From: CAVQDV01 sp963711375
GTDB lineage: Bacteria; Pseudomonadota; Gammaproteobacteria; Coxiellales; Coxiellaceae
DNA: 64,000 bases
NCBI GenBank assembly: GCA_963711375.1
Contig: CAVQDV010000004.1
Coordinates: 1-64,000 of the forward strand
Direction of reading: 5' to 3'
The notes beneath the pieces are model-generated. The model was not told where the DNA came from. It was given only the letters and a program-made list of their open reading frames with translations, and searched no databases. A program made the position numbers and the translations under genes. Positions 16,922 through 26,100 of this stretch are shown here, in pieces. Positions within the stretch are counted from its first letter, which is position 1; the number at the start of each line of letters is the position of its first letter.

Positions 16922-19900
16922 ATGACAAGGGAAACTGCGGAAGAAACCATCAAAAAAGTTATTGAGGACATGCAAAAAAAAGAAGTCTTCAAAAAAGCAG
17001 TAGAGTTTAAACAAAAAATTCGTAGTATGACGGATGAGGCACTCAAAAATGGACTAGATGATTCGACGGCACAGTTTTTTCTACAACAAGTTACCTCTCT
17101 TGAAGAAAATCTACCCAAGGAGCAGAAGATAGCATTGTTAGCGATGAGTGGTGCTCGCTCTATTTTAGGTCGAGAAGTTAATATAAATAACAGTCGAGAT
17201 CTAAGTCTAAGCCAAGATTATATGAATTTTTTGGTAACAGATGATTTGAGTAAAGGTAGCAACCTGTATGATGCCATTGAAATATATAGGAACATAGTTC
17301 TACCAATCAAACGGAGGAATGAAGCATGGTCTTCTACCCTACGAACCTTGGATCTTACTTCGATTAGTGTTGAGGGGCTTGGCGCAGTTGCGTTTATCAA
17401 TCCCTATATTCTAGGATTAGCAGTTACATGGGGAGTCGGACGAACCGTGACAGGCACTTGGTTAGAAACGCAGCTTAAGCATGAGATTCCAAGCAAATAT
17501 TATATCCAAATATCAGATTTTATAGACCAAGAACCCAATCCGCTCTTTCGTATTGGTTATGTTGATAAATTAGATGCCATGGGGATAAAGCTTAAGCCCG
17601 AACATGCGGCGAAAAGGAGATCTGTATATCAAAATGCTCTAAAGACTGCCGCAGATAAAAATAGTAATAATAATCGTGATCCCCTTCCGCAAGAAATAAT
17701 TGATGTTATAAAGGGTAGGGTTAAAAAAAATAAGTTCAATCCTGGGGCAGATCGTAAAAAAACAGAGGGTGTTCATAATCAAAAAAAATCAGATAATATT
17801 CATTCGAAAAGCAAGAACTCTCAACCATCAAAAAAACCAGAAGGACATTTTGAGGCTGGGAAACAGCAAGCAGAAGAGGGAAAACCACTGAAGCCTGAAA
17901 AAGAAACAGAGCCATTCACCCAAGGCAAGGAGGAGTGGCTTGTTAATTTCGCACAAAAGGAGTTTGAGACTCTGGAGCAGAAAGTAGATGAACTGCATAA
18001 TTTTTTAAAAGACGAAAAAAAAGAAAGAACCGACAAAGAGAACAAGCTTAACGACCAAAATAATCTAGTATATAAGGTAGAAGTTGCTCTTCGTGGTGCA
18101 GAACTAGCCTCTAATTTTGCGCAATTCTTATTAGGCGATACTAATCCAGAAGCTGCCAAAAAGCTTGGACAGATCTCAGGGCTCCTCATTTCTTTAGGTT
18201 CGGCAGTTGCAACAATCATTTCAGGAGGTACTGCTCTGGGTGTAATCGCCGTTTTTAACGCATTATTTTCTGCCGGAAAAGTCAACGATTCAGCTTCAGA
18301 ATATATACTCTCCAAACTTTTGCCTATCGTTAATCGTATTGAAGAAAAAACAACCATGTTGATTACAATGGCAGATTTTAGTAACTTTAAGATGGATGTT
18401 CACCATAAGGATACTCTCCGAAATCTGGCGAGAATGAGCGGATATTTAGTAAAAATTGATCGCACAACGAACCAGCATTCAATAGATATGACAAATTTTA
18501 GAAATGAAGTACGACAGGATGCTTCAGAACAGGAATTCTTGAAGTATAGTGAAACTGAGATTATTGTTGAAAACTCAAAATCTTTTAAAACAGAATCAAC
18601 AAAATTTGTGGATAATTTTAATAATATTTTACATTTAATCTATAATGTTCCAAAACTATCAGTGCTAACCTCAATAAATACCAAATTTTATACGGATGAA
18701 AAACTTAATCTTAGTGAAATAAAGGGTCGTGTTTCACAAAATCTTCAAAATAGTATTGGCTTGTTATTTTCGTTGGCAAAAAAGATTCATGATGACCAAA
18801 AACTTGATTCAAATTTAGAGTTGAGGGACGTCATTAATTTGCCAGCCTATTATGATGGCGTGCGTTTGCTAATTGATTATCTTTTGGCGGTGGATTGGGA
18901 CATAATTAAAAATGCCTATCTCCAAAATGTCGACCCCACTAATGATATTATAAAAAAATTAGATAAGGTGATTTCGGTGGGTGAGAGCATGGCCAGCAAT
19001 ATTGATAATTTAGTTCAATCCCCTGCCGTTTTTAAGGATTTATTCGATAAATACCAAGAATATCATCAAGATGTGATGAATATTATGATCGAAGACTTTG
19101 AGAAACATGAAAAAGAACAATATCAAGTTAGTACGCTTAATCTAGTGGGTGAACTTCTAGGATATTCTGAAAACATAAACAAAATTACCGCTCCAAAAGT
19201 GTACAAAAAAAAACAACTTACACATTGCTCCCCTTCTATTAGGATGAGTGAATCTTGTTTTCAGTATCTATTCGTTGCTGTAGAGCATGATGATAAAATA
19301 AATGACTTTATCAGCGAAAAAAAACAGAAAATAAAAGAAAAATTTTCTGCTTTAATAGATAGGGCCAAGGCGATGGACGGCACTATTCTTGACGACGGTT
19401 CATCATTTACTTTTTCCCGAATGTTTGAAAACCAGAAGCTTCCTTCCCTACTTTTTTCACATATAATGTATCCTGATGCAAAAAATGGACCAAAACACAG
19501 GATTTCATTACCACTTCCATTGCCTATCACTATGGTATATCCATGGAACACATGGGGAGAGAGGGCAGGGACTTGGACAAACCAAGGTTTATTTAAACAC
19601 TATGGTGTTTTTGTAGCTGCTGAATCCATGCGTATTGGAATAATTCGCCATGAATACAGTACGCATGGGCCCTTGCTTTGGAATGTATATTTTAATACTA
19701 CGATTAATTCCAGAGAGGAGAAAATTTTATTTTCCTCGATGAAATTTCCTGATTATCATGACATTACTTTTGACCATGAATTGCGTAGAGATCCTACGAA
19801 TACCAATCGTTTTAATATTTCGGAAGATTACCCCTCCATTTTGTCAATTTGGCCTGTAGAAAAGCATGATGACTCTTTAGTCGAAACGCTTACTCAGGAG

Positions 19901-22006
19901 TTTAAAACAGAAAGTGCTGATCGAGTAAAGGGATTGATTGAACAGAAAAAAAGTGAAGTTGTTAATTCTTTTTATCAAAAAATTCAAGGGAAAAATCCGG
20001 AAATAAATCTCTCTTTGTTAGAAGCTATCCAGAAAATGGATTTTTATTCTTTGATGATTAAAGCCTATTCATCATTAATTATGATCCGAAATGATGGAAG
20101 TAAGCTTTTTTTTAATCAAGAAAAATATTTATGGGATGAAAAAAAATTACGTGACGTAATGTCTAGCGATAAACAACCGACACCAAAAGAGTTGGTGAGT
20201 CATTTGCGCGATGATTTAAAGAAGATACAAAAATATAGTGACTGTTTTTCTGAAATTACTGGACTTCACAAAGAGGGGGCCTCTCAAAAAGAGTTTGGAA
20301 AACATTCTGATCAAAATGGATGTCCTGAATTCGGGAAACCCATTATCGGCAATTTCTTGTTAGAGGCTACATTATTAAAGCTAAAAAGTATTAGGACTGT
20401 TTACCTTACCCCGGAACCTGTTTTTGATTTTCCTTACGAAGAATATGTTTTGCCAAAACGAGAGCCTGACATTAATAATTTTGATTCCACTTTTGAGTGC
20501 GAGTTTACTGAGGACAAAAGGTTCTCTGAAATAAAAAATAAAAGTAAAATTGACGATGCTCAAAAGGAAAATATTCAAAAAGAAGAACCAAACGAACCAC
20601 TCCCTCCTCACACTAAGTGCACATGCGTAAATAATGGTTCTGGTACTTGCGGTGTTGAAGAGGATGAATTTGATGATTCTATTTGTAGAACGATCAAAGA
20701 ACCCGTTAAGAATAATCCAAATGAAAAATCTAAGCCACTCAAGCAATCGTCTTCAGCAAGCCGGCCTATTTCTTTTTTGACCGCTCCCTTGGCATGGTTC
20801 GAAGCAGCCAAAGATTTTGTCCAATACACTTTCAATCATCAGGCTTCTCAGAGAGTGAATTCAGGAATGAATGAAACTCAGCATAGGGTTCCATTGGCAG
20901 AACAAGAAATTAATGAGGCAACAATAATTACTGAAGTTGCATACGATATACTTGCATCCATTAGGACTGAAAATGAAGATGAATTTGATCACTCTATTCC
21001 TGACACTAACACAGCCAAAAAACTCATTCGAATTGATGTATCAAATGAAAATCTAGAGACAGCACCAAAAGTAGTACTTGTGAGCGCTGCATCTTCGTTT
21101 CAGCCTGAAAAAATTATCACCTCTTTAACAACAGCTCCCTGGTTTTTTTCAGGGTCAGATGAGTTTGCTCAGAAAAATAAGCGGCCATACAATGCTACCA
21201 GTTGTGCTTTTGAACCGGAGTTTGACAGTGAAAAGGGTGGATTTATTTTTACCTGTTATGCCTACAATGATACAAAGCCCGTGGGTTATGTAAAATTTTT
21301 TAATGCACCAGAATTTTGTGCTTCAGAAGATAAATCTCAATATAATATTGTTGAAATGGATGGTATTTTTACACAGGCTAGAATCAATCCAGAAAAAGCA
21401 CCTCTTTGTTCTGCATTGCCGCTGACGTTTTATGACAGAGCTTGTGATGCCAGTAAATTTGGAGCCTTGCAAGGTGGTTTACGAGGCATGACTGAAGTTG
21501 TCGAAACCAATCTCCTTAAGTTTGGCCACAGCCCTAAAAAGGCATGGATGGTGTCTAATGGGATTTACTATAGTAGTGCGTTTACTATTAATTTCGTGAG
21601 TTACCAAATTCAACAAGATTATCTCACTTCTGGGGTGCTAGCATTAAAAGATATCGCCACATTAGCGGCCTTTTCATTTGCATTCAATACGGTTTCAAAA
21701 GGACTGCAATGGGGCGCTCGTCATCTTTCTGAAAGTGGGTGGAATATAACAAGTGGTTTTGTTTCATCTGTAGCGAATGTCGCCTCTTTGTTACCGTTTG
21801 CATATCAAACTTATCAGGACCCAAAAATTGCACCCATAAGCATGACTTCAGGTCTTGCAGCAAATGTGGCGACGGTAAAGAGCGCGGGATTAATGGGAAA
21901 AATGTTTTCGTTTTTTAGTGCTCGCTCGGACAATGATCAATCCGCACCTGTTGGTCCCGGTGTCACCCAAGCTGCTACCAGCAATTCCATTGGGAGTCCA
22001 ATGTAG
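16922..22006 (+). CDS. Giant protein of unknown function, variant B (1694 aa)
   Basis: Paralogue of the protein at 1733-7489, with the same ATG and AGGAG site. The first 20 codons match variant A closely, then similarity drops sharply. The two share an overall plan: a charged helical N-terminus, a hydrophobic segment (about residues 415-455, Gly/Ala/Ile-rich) followed by a coiled region, an IRHEYSTHGP motif, and an acidic Pro/Lys/Glu-rich linker. The C-terminal 275 or so residues, from NKRPYNATSC, are almost identical to variant A. Variant B has a Lys/Glu-rich stretch at about 245-330 and lacks a block of A. A short DNA-identical island coding for HFEAGKQQAE (about 17846-17874) lies exactly where the two architectures part. 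Function unknown; a secreted or membrane-active effector with an exchangeable core is my best reading. Confidence 0.8.
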   Translation: MTRETAEETIKKVIEDMQKKEVFKKAVEFKQKIRSMTDEALKNGLDDSTAQFFLQQVTSLEENLPKEQKIALLAMSGARSILGREVNINNSRDLSLSQDYMNFLVTDDLSKGSNLYDAIEIYRNIVLPIKRRNEAWSSTLRTLDLTSISVEGLGAVAFINPYILGLAVTWGVGRTVTGTWLETQLKHEIPSKYYIQISDFIDQEPNPLFRIGYVDKLDAMGIKLKPEHAAKRRSVYQNALKTAADKNSNNNRDPLPQEIIDVIKGRVKKNKFNPGADRKKTEGVHNQKKSDNIHSKSKNSQPSKKPEGHFEAGKQQAEEGKPLKPEKETEPFTQGKEEWLVNFAQKEFETLEQKVDELHNFLKDEKKERTDKENKLNDQNNLVYKVEVALRGAELASNFAQFLLGDTNPEAAKKLGQISGLLISLGSAVATIISGGTALGVIAVFNALFSAGKVNDSASEYILSKLLPIVNRIEEKTTMLITMADFSNFKMDVHHKDTLRNLARMSGYLVKIDRTTNQHSIDMTNFRNEVRQDASEQEFLKYSETEIIVENSKSFKTESTKFVDNFNNILHLIYNVPKLSVLTSINTKFYTDEKLNLSEIKGRVSQNLQNSIGLLFSLAKKIHDDQKLDSNLELRDVINLPAYYDGVRLLIDYLLAVDWDIIKNAYLQNVDPTNDIIKKLDKVISVGESMASNIDNLVQSPAVFKDLFDKYQEYHQDVMNIMIEDFEKHEKEQYQVSTLNLVGELLGYSENINKITAPKVYKKKQLTHCSPSIRMSESCFQYLFVAVEHDDKINDFISEKKQKIKEKFSALIDRAKAMDGTILDDGSSFTFSRMFENQKLPSLLFSHIMYPDAKNGPKHRISLPLPLPITMVYPWNTWGERAGTWTNQGLFKHYGVFVAAESMRIGIIRHEYSTHGPLLWNVYFNTTINSREEKILFSSMKFPDYHDITFDHELRRDPTNTNRFNISEDYPSILSIWPVEKHDDSLVETLTQEFKTESADRVKGLIEQKKSEVVNSFYQKIQGKNPEINLSLLEAIQKMDFYSLMIKAYSSLIMIRNDGSKLFFNQEKYLWDEKKLRDVMSSDKQPTPKELVSHLRDDLKKIQKYSDCFSEITGLHKEGASQKEFGKHSDQNGCPEFGKPIIGNFLLEATLLKLKSIRTVYLTPEPVFDFPYEEYVLPKREPDINNFDSTFECEFTEDKRFSEIKNKSKIDDAQKENIQKEEPNEPLPPHTKCTCVNNGSGTCGVEEDEFDDSICRTIKEPVKNNPNEKSKPLKQSSSASRPISFLTAPLAWFEAAKDFVQYTFNHQASQRVNSGMNETQHRVPLAEQEINEATIITEVAYDILASIRTENEDEFDHSIPDTNTAKKLIRIDVSNENLETAPKVVLVSAASSFQPEKIITSLTTAPWFFSGSDEFAQKNKRPYNATSCAFEPEFDSEKGGFIFTCYAYNDTKPVGYVKFFNAPEFCASEDKSQYNIVEMDGIFTQARINPEKAPLCSALPLTFYDRACDASKFGALQGGLRGMTEVVETNLLKFGHSPKKAWMVSNGIYYSSAFTINFVSYQIQQDYLTSGVLALKDIATLAAFSFAFNTVSKGLQWGARHLSESGWNITSGFVSSVANVASLLPFAYQTYQDPKIAPISMTSGLAANVATVKSAGLMGKMFSFFSARSDNDQSAPVGPGVTQAATSNSIGSPM

Positions 22007-22191
22007 AGGCACTACACAAATGTTCCCTAGGGCTCAGGGTCATCTTGAGAAGTGCCGCATTTTGTGAGAATTTTGATTATTGTACGGATTAAGGAGCAAA
22101 AAGCGGCCCCTATAATTTGCCGAATGATCCATTTTGTCGTAAAATCGCTGATATTATTGGTTTGTATATATTGGAAGTTTAGAGGGATAAA

Positions 22192-23034
22192 ATGCCACTC
22201 ACTTTGAAAGAGCAACTCGACTACGTCTCTAAGAAGCACCACAATGCCATTGTTATAGAGACTGATCCCCTTGAGCAGCTATTAAATATTTCCTATTTTT
22301 CTTATCAAAAAATAACGGCTTCGGGCGATTACTCCGTTATTTGTAATAATCCTGAGTTCGCTGATTTTTACTTGGAAAAAAAGTTTTACGCCCTTGATCC
22401 TTACCTAGTGGCTCCAAGTCGTTACAGTGAGGGTAAACATATTCATTTCATCAGCCCCAAGCTTCCAGATCTTGATGAAGGCTTGGCAAAGATTTTTAAA
22501 GGCGTTCATAGAAAATTTTACTTTTCTGAATCTATTCTTATCATCCATAAAAGCTACGATTTTTACGAGATATATTGTTTTTCTTTTCGCAATAGCAATA
22601 AGCCATTAATGCCATTCTATTTAAATCAAATTGGATTACTCGAACGTTTTATTACTAATTTTAAAAAACACCATCGCACATTATTGGAGAATATAAACGA
22701 CGCGACGGTAAATATCGCCGAAATTCGGGGTGAAGATTTCAATCTTCTGCAGCCAAACTACCACGTAATGGATCATGATATCGTTGATTCTTTTTTAGAA
22801 GCCTATTCACCAGAAGAACTTAGGCTGAAAGGTCGATTAAAAAACTTAACCCATAGAGAAGAAGAATGCTTATATTGGATGATCGAAGGGAAAACGGCCG
22901 CTGAAACTGGCAAAATATTGGGAATTTCAAAACGTACTGTTGAAGTTTATCGAGACAAATGCCGTGACAAACTTGGCTCACACTACAGCTTTACCAATTT
23001 ATGCTATTTAATAGGTAAATTCGACTTATTTTGA
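22192..23034 (+). CDS. LuxR-family regulator, solo (copy B)
   Basis: The protein is identical to that at 7675-8517, with a handful of silent changes. N-terminal sensing domain with Asp69-Pro70, C-terminal LuxR HTH. It lies 185 bp after giant gene B and 115 bp before the intact NACHT/WD40 gene, all on one strand. With two identical copies in the cell, the regulator's dosage is doubled while its presumed targets differ. Confidence 0.85.
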   Translation: MPLTLKEQLDYVSKKHHNAIVIETDPLEQLLNISYFSYQKITASGDYSVICNNPEFADFYLEKKFYALDPYLVAPSRYSEGKHIHFISPKLPDLDEGLAKIFKGVHRKFYFSESILIIHKSYDFYEIYCFSFRNSNKPLMPFYLNQIGLLERFITNFKKHHRTLLENINDATVNIAEIRGEDFNLLQPNYHVMDHDIVDSFLEAYSPEELRLKGRLKNLTHREEECLYWMIEGKTAAETGKILGISKRTVEVYRDKCRDKLGSHYSFTNLCYLIGKFDLF

Positions 23035-23149
23035 TAGGGATTGAAAGTGTTTCTGGGATTATTCTACGTACATATACTTATTGACTTCATGAGCCTATTT
23101 GGGCTTACTGGGCGCATATGAAATAAACGCCCCTTATGGAGTCATTTGT

Positions 23150-26100
23150 ATGCGACGAAAAATAAAAATTGAAAACTTGTTGGATGACATACGCCACCGA
23201 ACCATAAAATTTATAGACCAGTCAAGAACAAGAGATCAATCAGAGGGCGTGGCACATGAAATGCACATTTCACTCGATGCAAAAGATCCTGATGGCATAC
23301 ATGAAAAATTTGATTTAAACGAGGGTGTAAATGAATTTTTAGAAAACAATACTCACAAAATTCTATTATTGACGGGCAATTCGGGTTGTGGAAAAACTTC
23401 CTTTGCGCAAAATTTGGTTCGAGAGAAGTGCGAACGCTATATGAAAGGAAACCCCATTTATTTATGGGTCCCATTATTAACCCTAAAAAATCCACAGAAT
23501 GAATTATTCCAAATGCATTTAACAAAAAATCTCTTTCTGTCCGATTATGAAATTTTGGATCTACAAAAAAGCGCTGCAACGTTTATTTTGGTTCTTGATG
23601 GCTATGATGAACTCAATATAGCTAGTAATTTATATACCGGAAATAACTTAGGACCGCTTTGCAAGAAGGTTATTTTTACCTGCCGAGATGAGTATCTGAA
23701 AGGAGGCCATAAGCAACAATGCTTTATGTCTTCTGATACAGAGGAAGCATTATTAGAATTTCGATTATTGCCCTTTGACAACGAGAAAAAAAATCAGTAT
23801 TTGATGAACTATTGTCACTCGAAAAAGTCGAAATGGAGTCTGCAGGAATACGAAGAGGCTCTAAATAAATTCCCTGAACTCGATGAAATGACTACTAATC
23901 CCTTTATTTTTAGTATGGTTGTTCAAAGCTTACCTGAGATTGTGGCGAAATATGCCGATGGACATCCTGAAAGAAAACGTATCAGTCTAACTCGTCATGA
24001 GATTTACGATACCTTTATGAGGCAATGGTTTGAGCGACGCGAATCTAAATTGAGCAAAGAGTGTGATAAATATCGAGAAATTCTAATAAAAAGCTCTTAT
24101 GTCAAAAAACTGATTGCGCGCCATGGGCTTAATTTGAAGGCTTTGAAATCCTCGGCTTGTGTTATTGATGGTGATAGGGGTTTACGTTTTGCTGATTTAT
24201 TTGCCTATCATACTGAAAAACTGGCTCGTGCCATGTTCAAGCGGCATACCTATGAAATCCATTATGATCCTGAAAATAAGCTTGAAAAAGGCCGATACGT
24301 ATCGAATAGCCTTATTGAATCTTCCAATAATGAGAAGCCAATTATGGGATGGGAGGCTCGTTTTTTTAATGGAGCAGAAGACCCAGCCCTAAATATTTTA
24401 TTAAGTGCCTGCCCTTTAATTCCACTCGGCCCAAATCACTACAGCTTTAGACACAAATCTTTATTAGAATTTTTCGCCGCTAAATATTTATTTAATGGTG
24501 CACTTTTGCATTCTTGGGTTTTGGCAGGACGAAATTTAAATATTTCTGGCCTTCTCGAGGAAGTTGATACGGTGAGAATGCTGGCAGAACGTGTTCGAAA
24601 TCAAGCTGAATTTGAAAAAGCTTTAAGGGCAGTAATTGAGCTTTCTAAGTCTGAACCCAGCGTTTGGCGAGCAGCAGCCAATGCCATTATGATTTTAAAT
24701 GAGGCTGGGCTTAGCTTCAGCGGTGAGAATTTTCGACGCATTCGCATTGGTGGGGTTGATGAAAATAAAAGAGCTTGGGGAGCCAATTTATGGGGGGCTA
24801 TTTTAGATTCTGTGGATTTGCGTGAGGCCGATCTGCGCTATGTTAATTTGACGAATGCCTGGCTTAATAACGCAAATTTGGATGGGGCTTGTATGGATGG
24901 AGTTGAACTTGGAGTTCGACCTTATCTTGAGTGTAAAATTTCAAACGGGGCAAATCTATCTCATTGCTCTCCTGATGGGAAATGGCTGTTGGCGAAGGAG
25001 TCCGATGGCCTACAAATTTATGAATTTCAATCGAATGAAATTAAAATACGCAAAAAAATAAAATTGCCAGAAAAATTTATTGGAGAAATTTCCTTCAGTC
25101 CAAATCATCAATGGATTGCCATTAGTCATCGAAAGGGCGCCTGCTTAAGTATGATTAAATTAACGTCGGGGATTCGAATTGATTCGCTTGAATATGAGGA
25201 TTTTGAATTATGCGGTAAGAGGCGAGCATTTAGAGATTCTGTTCCTTTTACTGACAGTATTAATTTCGCTCACAATCCAGAATCTCCTCTATCCCAATGG
25301 GATTACAGCAGGATGCTTGTTTCTAAAAAACACCGCGACGAGCTTTCACGTGATCCAAAATTACCTTCATGGACACAAACTCTAGTGAAGCGGGTCAGCG
25401 CCTTAAGTTTTTCCCCCGATTCAAAATATCTTACCGCCAGCTGGGAGGAAAGCGTTTACGTTTGGAGTATCCCACCTAATGGTATAAAAATTCCTCTCCC
25501 TTATATACCGACTGCCATAGGAAAAGTGACTTGTTTGGCTTTTACCGCAGATGCCGAGCATCTTATTGTGGGGGATAATGAAGGATTTATTTATGTTTGG
25601 AAAATTTCTGCGTTCGACAAAGCATTAGAAGACGTCTCCTTAGAAGCTAAACAGAATTGGGAAATTGAAGAAAAAATAATTCACCCGGTAGAAAATATCG
25701 GTGTGGCTGCGACAAAATTTTTAGTGGCTTTAAAAGATAAAATCCATATCTGCGAAATGAATGGAAATCGATTAAACTTACTTCGTACTTTAAATAAAGT
25801 AATTCTGCTTAAGCAGATGAAATTGAGTCCTGATTGGAAATGGTTAGCTTCTTTTTCTCCTAATTCCTCAACTATTGTTCTTTACAACCTAGAGTATGGG
25901 CTTTTGGAATGTATGTTAGAAGGGCATACAGGGAATATCATCAATATTATTTTTGACTCAACTAAAAATCTACTTATTTCATTTGGATGGGATAAGACGG
26001 TTCGACATTGGGATTTAAGCCCCGATCGCCTGAAAAACTTAAGCGCGAAAAAAATGCGTGAAATGTCCTCTATTCTCGAGCTTAATTCAAATCAGACAAT

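Larger units (their letters stand above)
15714..24030 (+). repeat. Tandem duplication unit, copy B
   Basis: Second copy of the unit at 526-9511. It begins with the last codons of the HNH gene, now detached from that gene, and continues through the TA pair, giant gene variant B, LuxR and the NACHT gene, which here is complete beyond the repeat end. Apart from the giant gene's core, the differences from copy A are scattered single bases. Confidence 0.93.
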
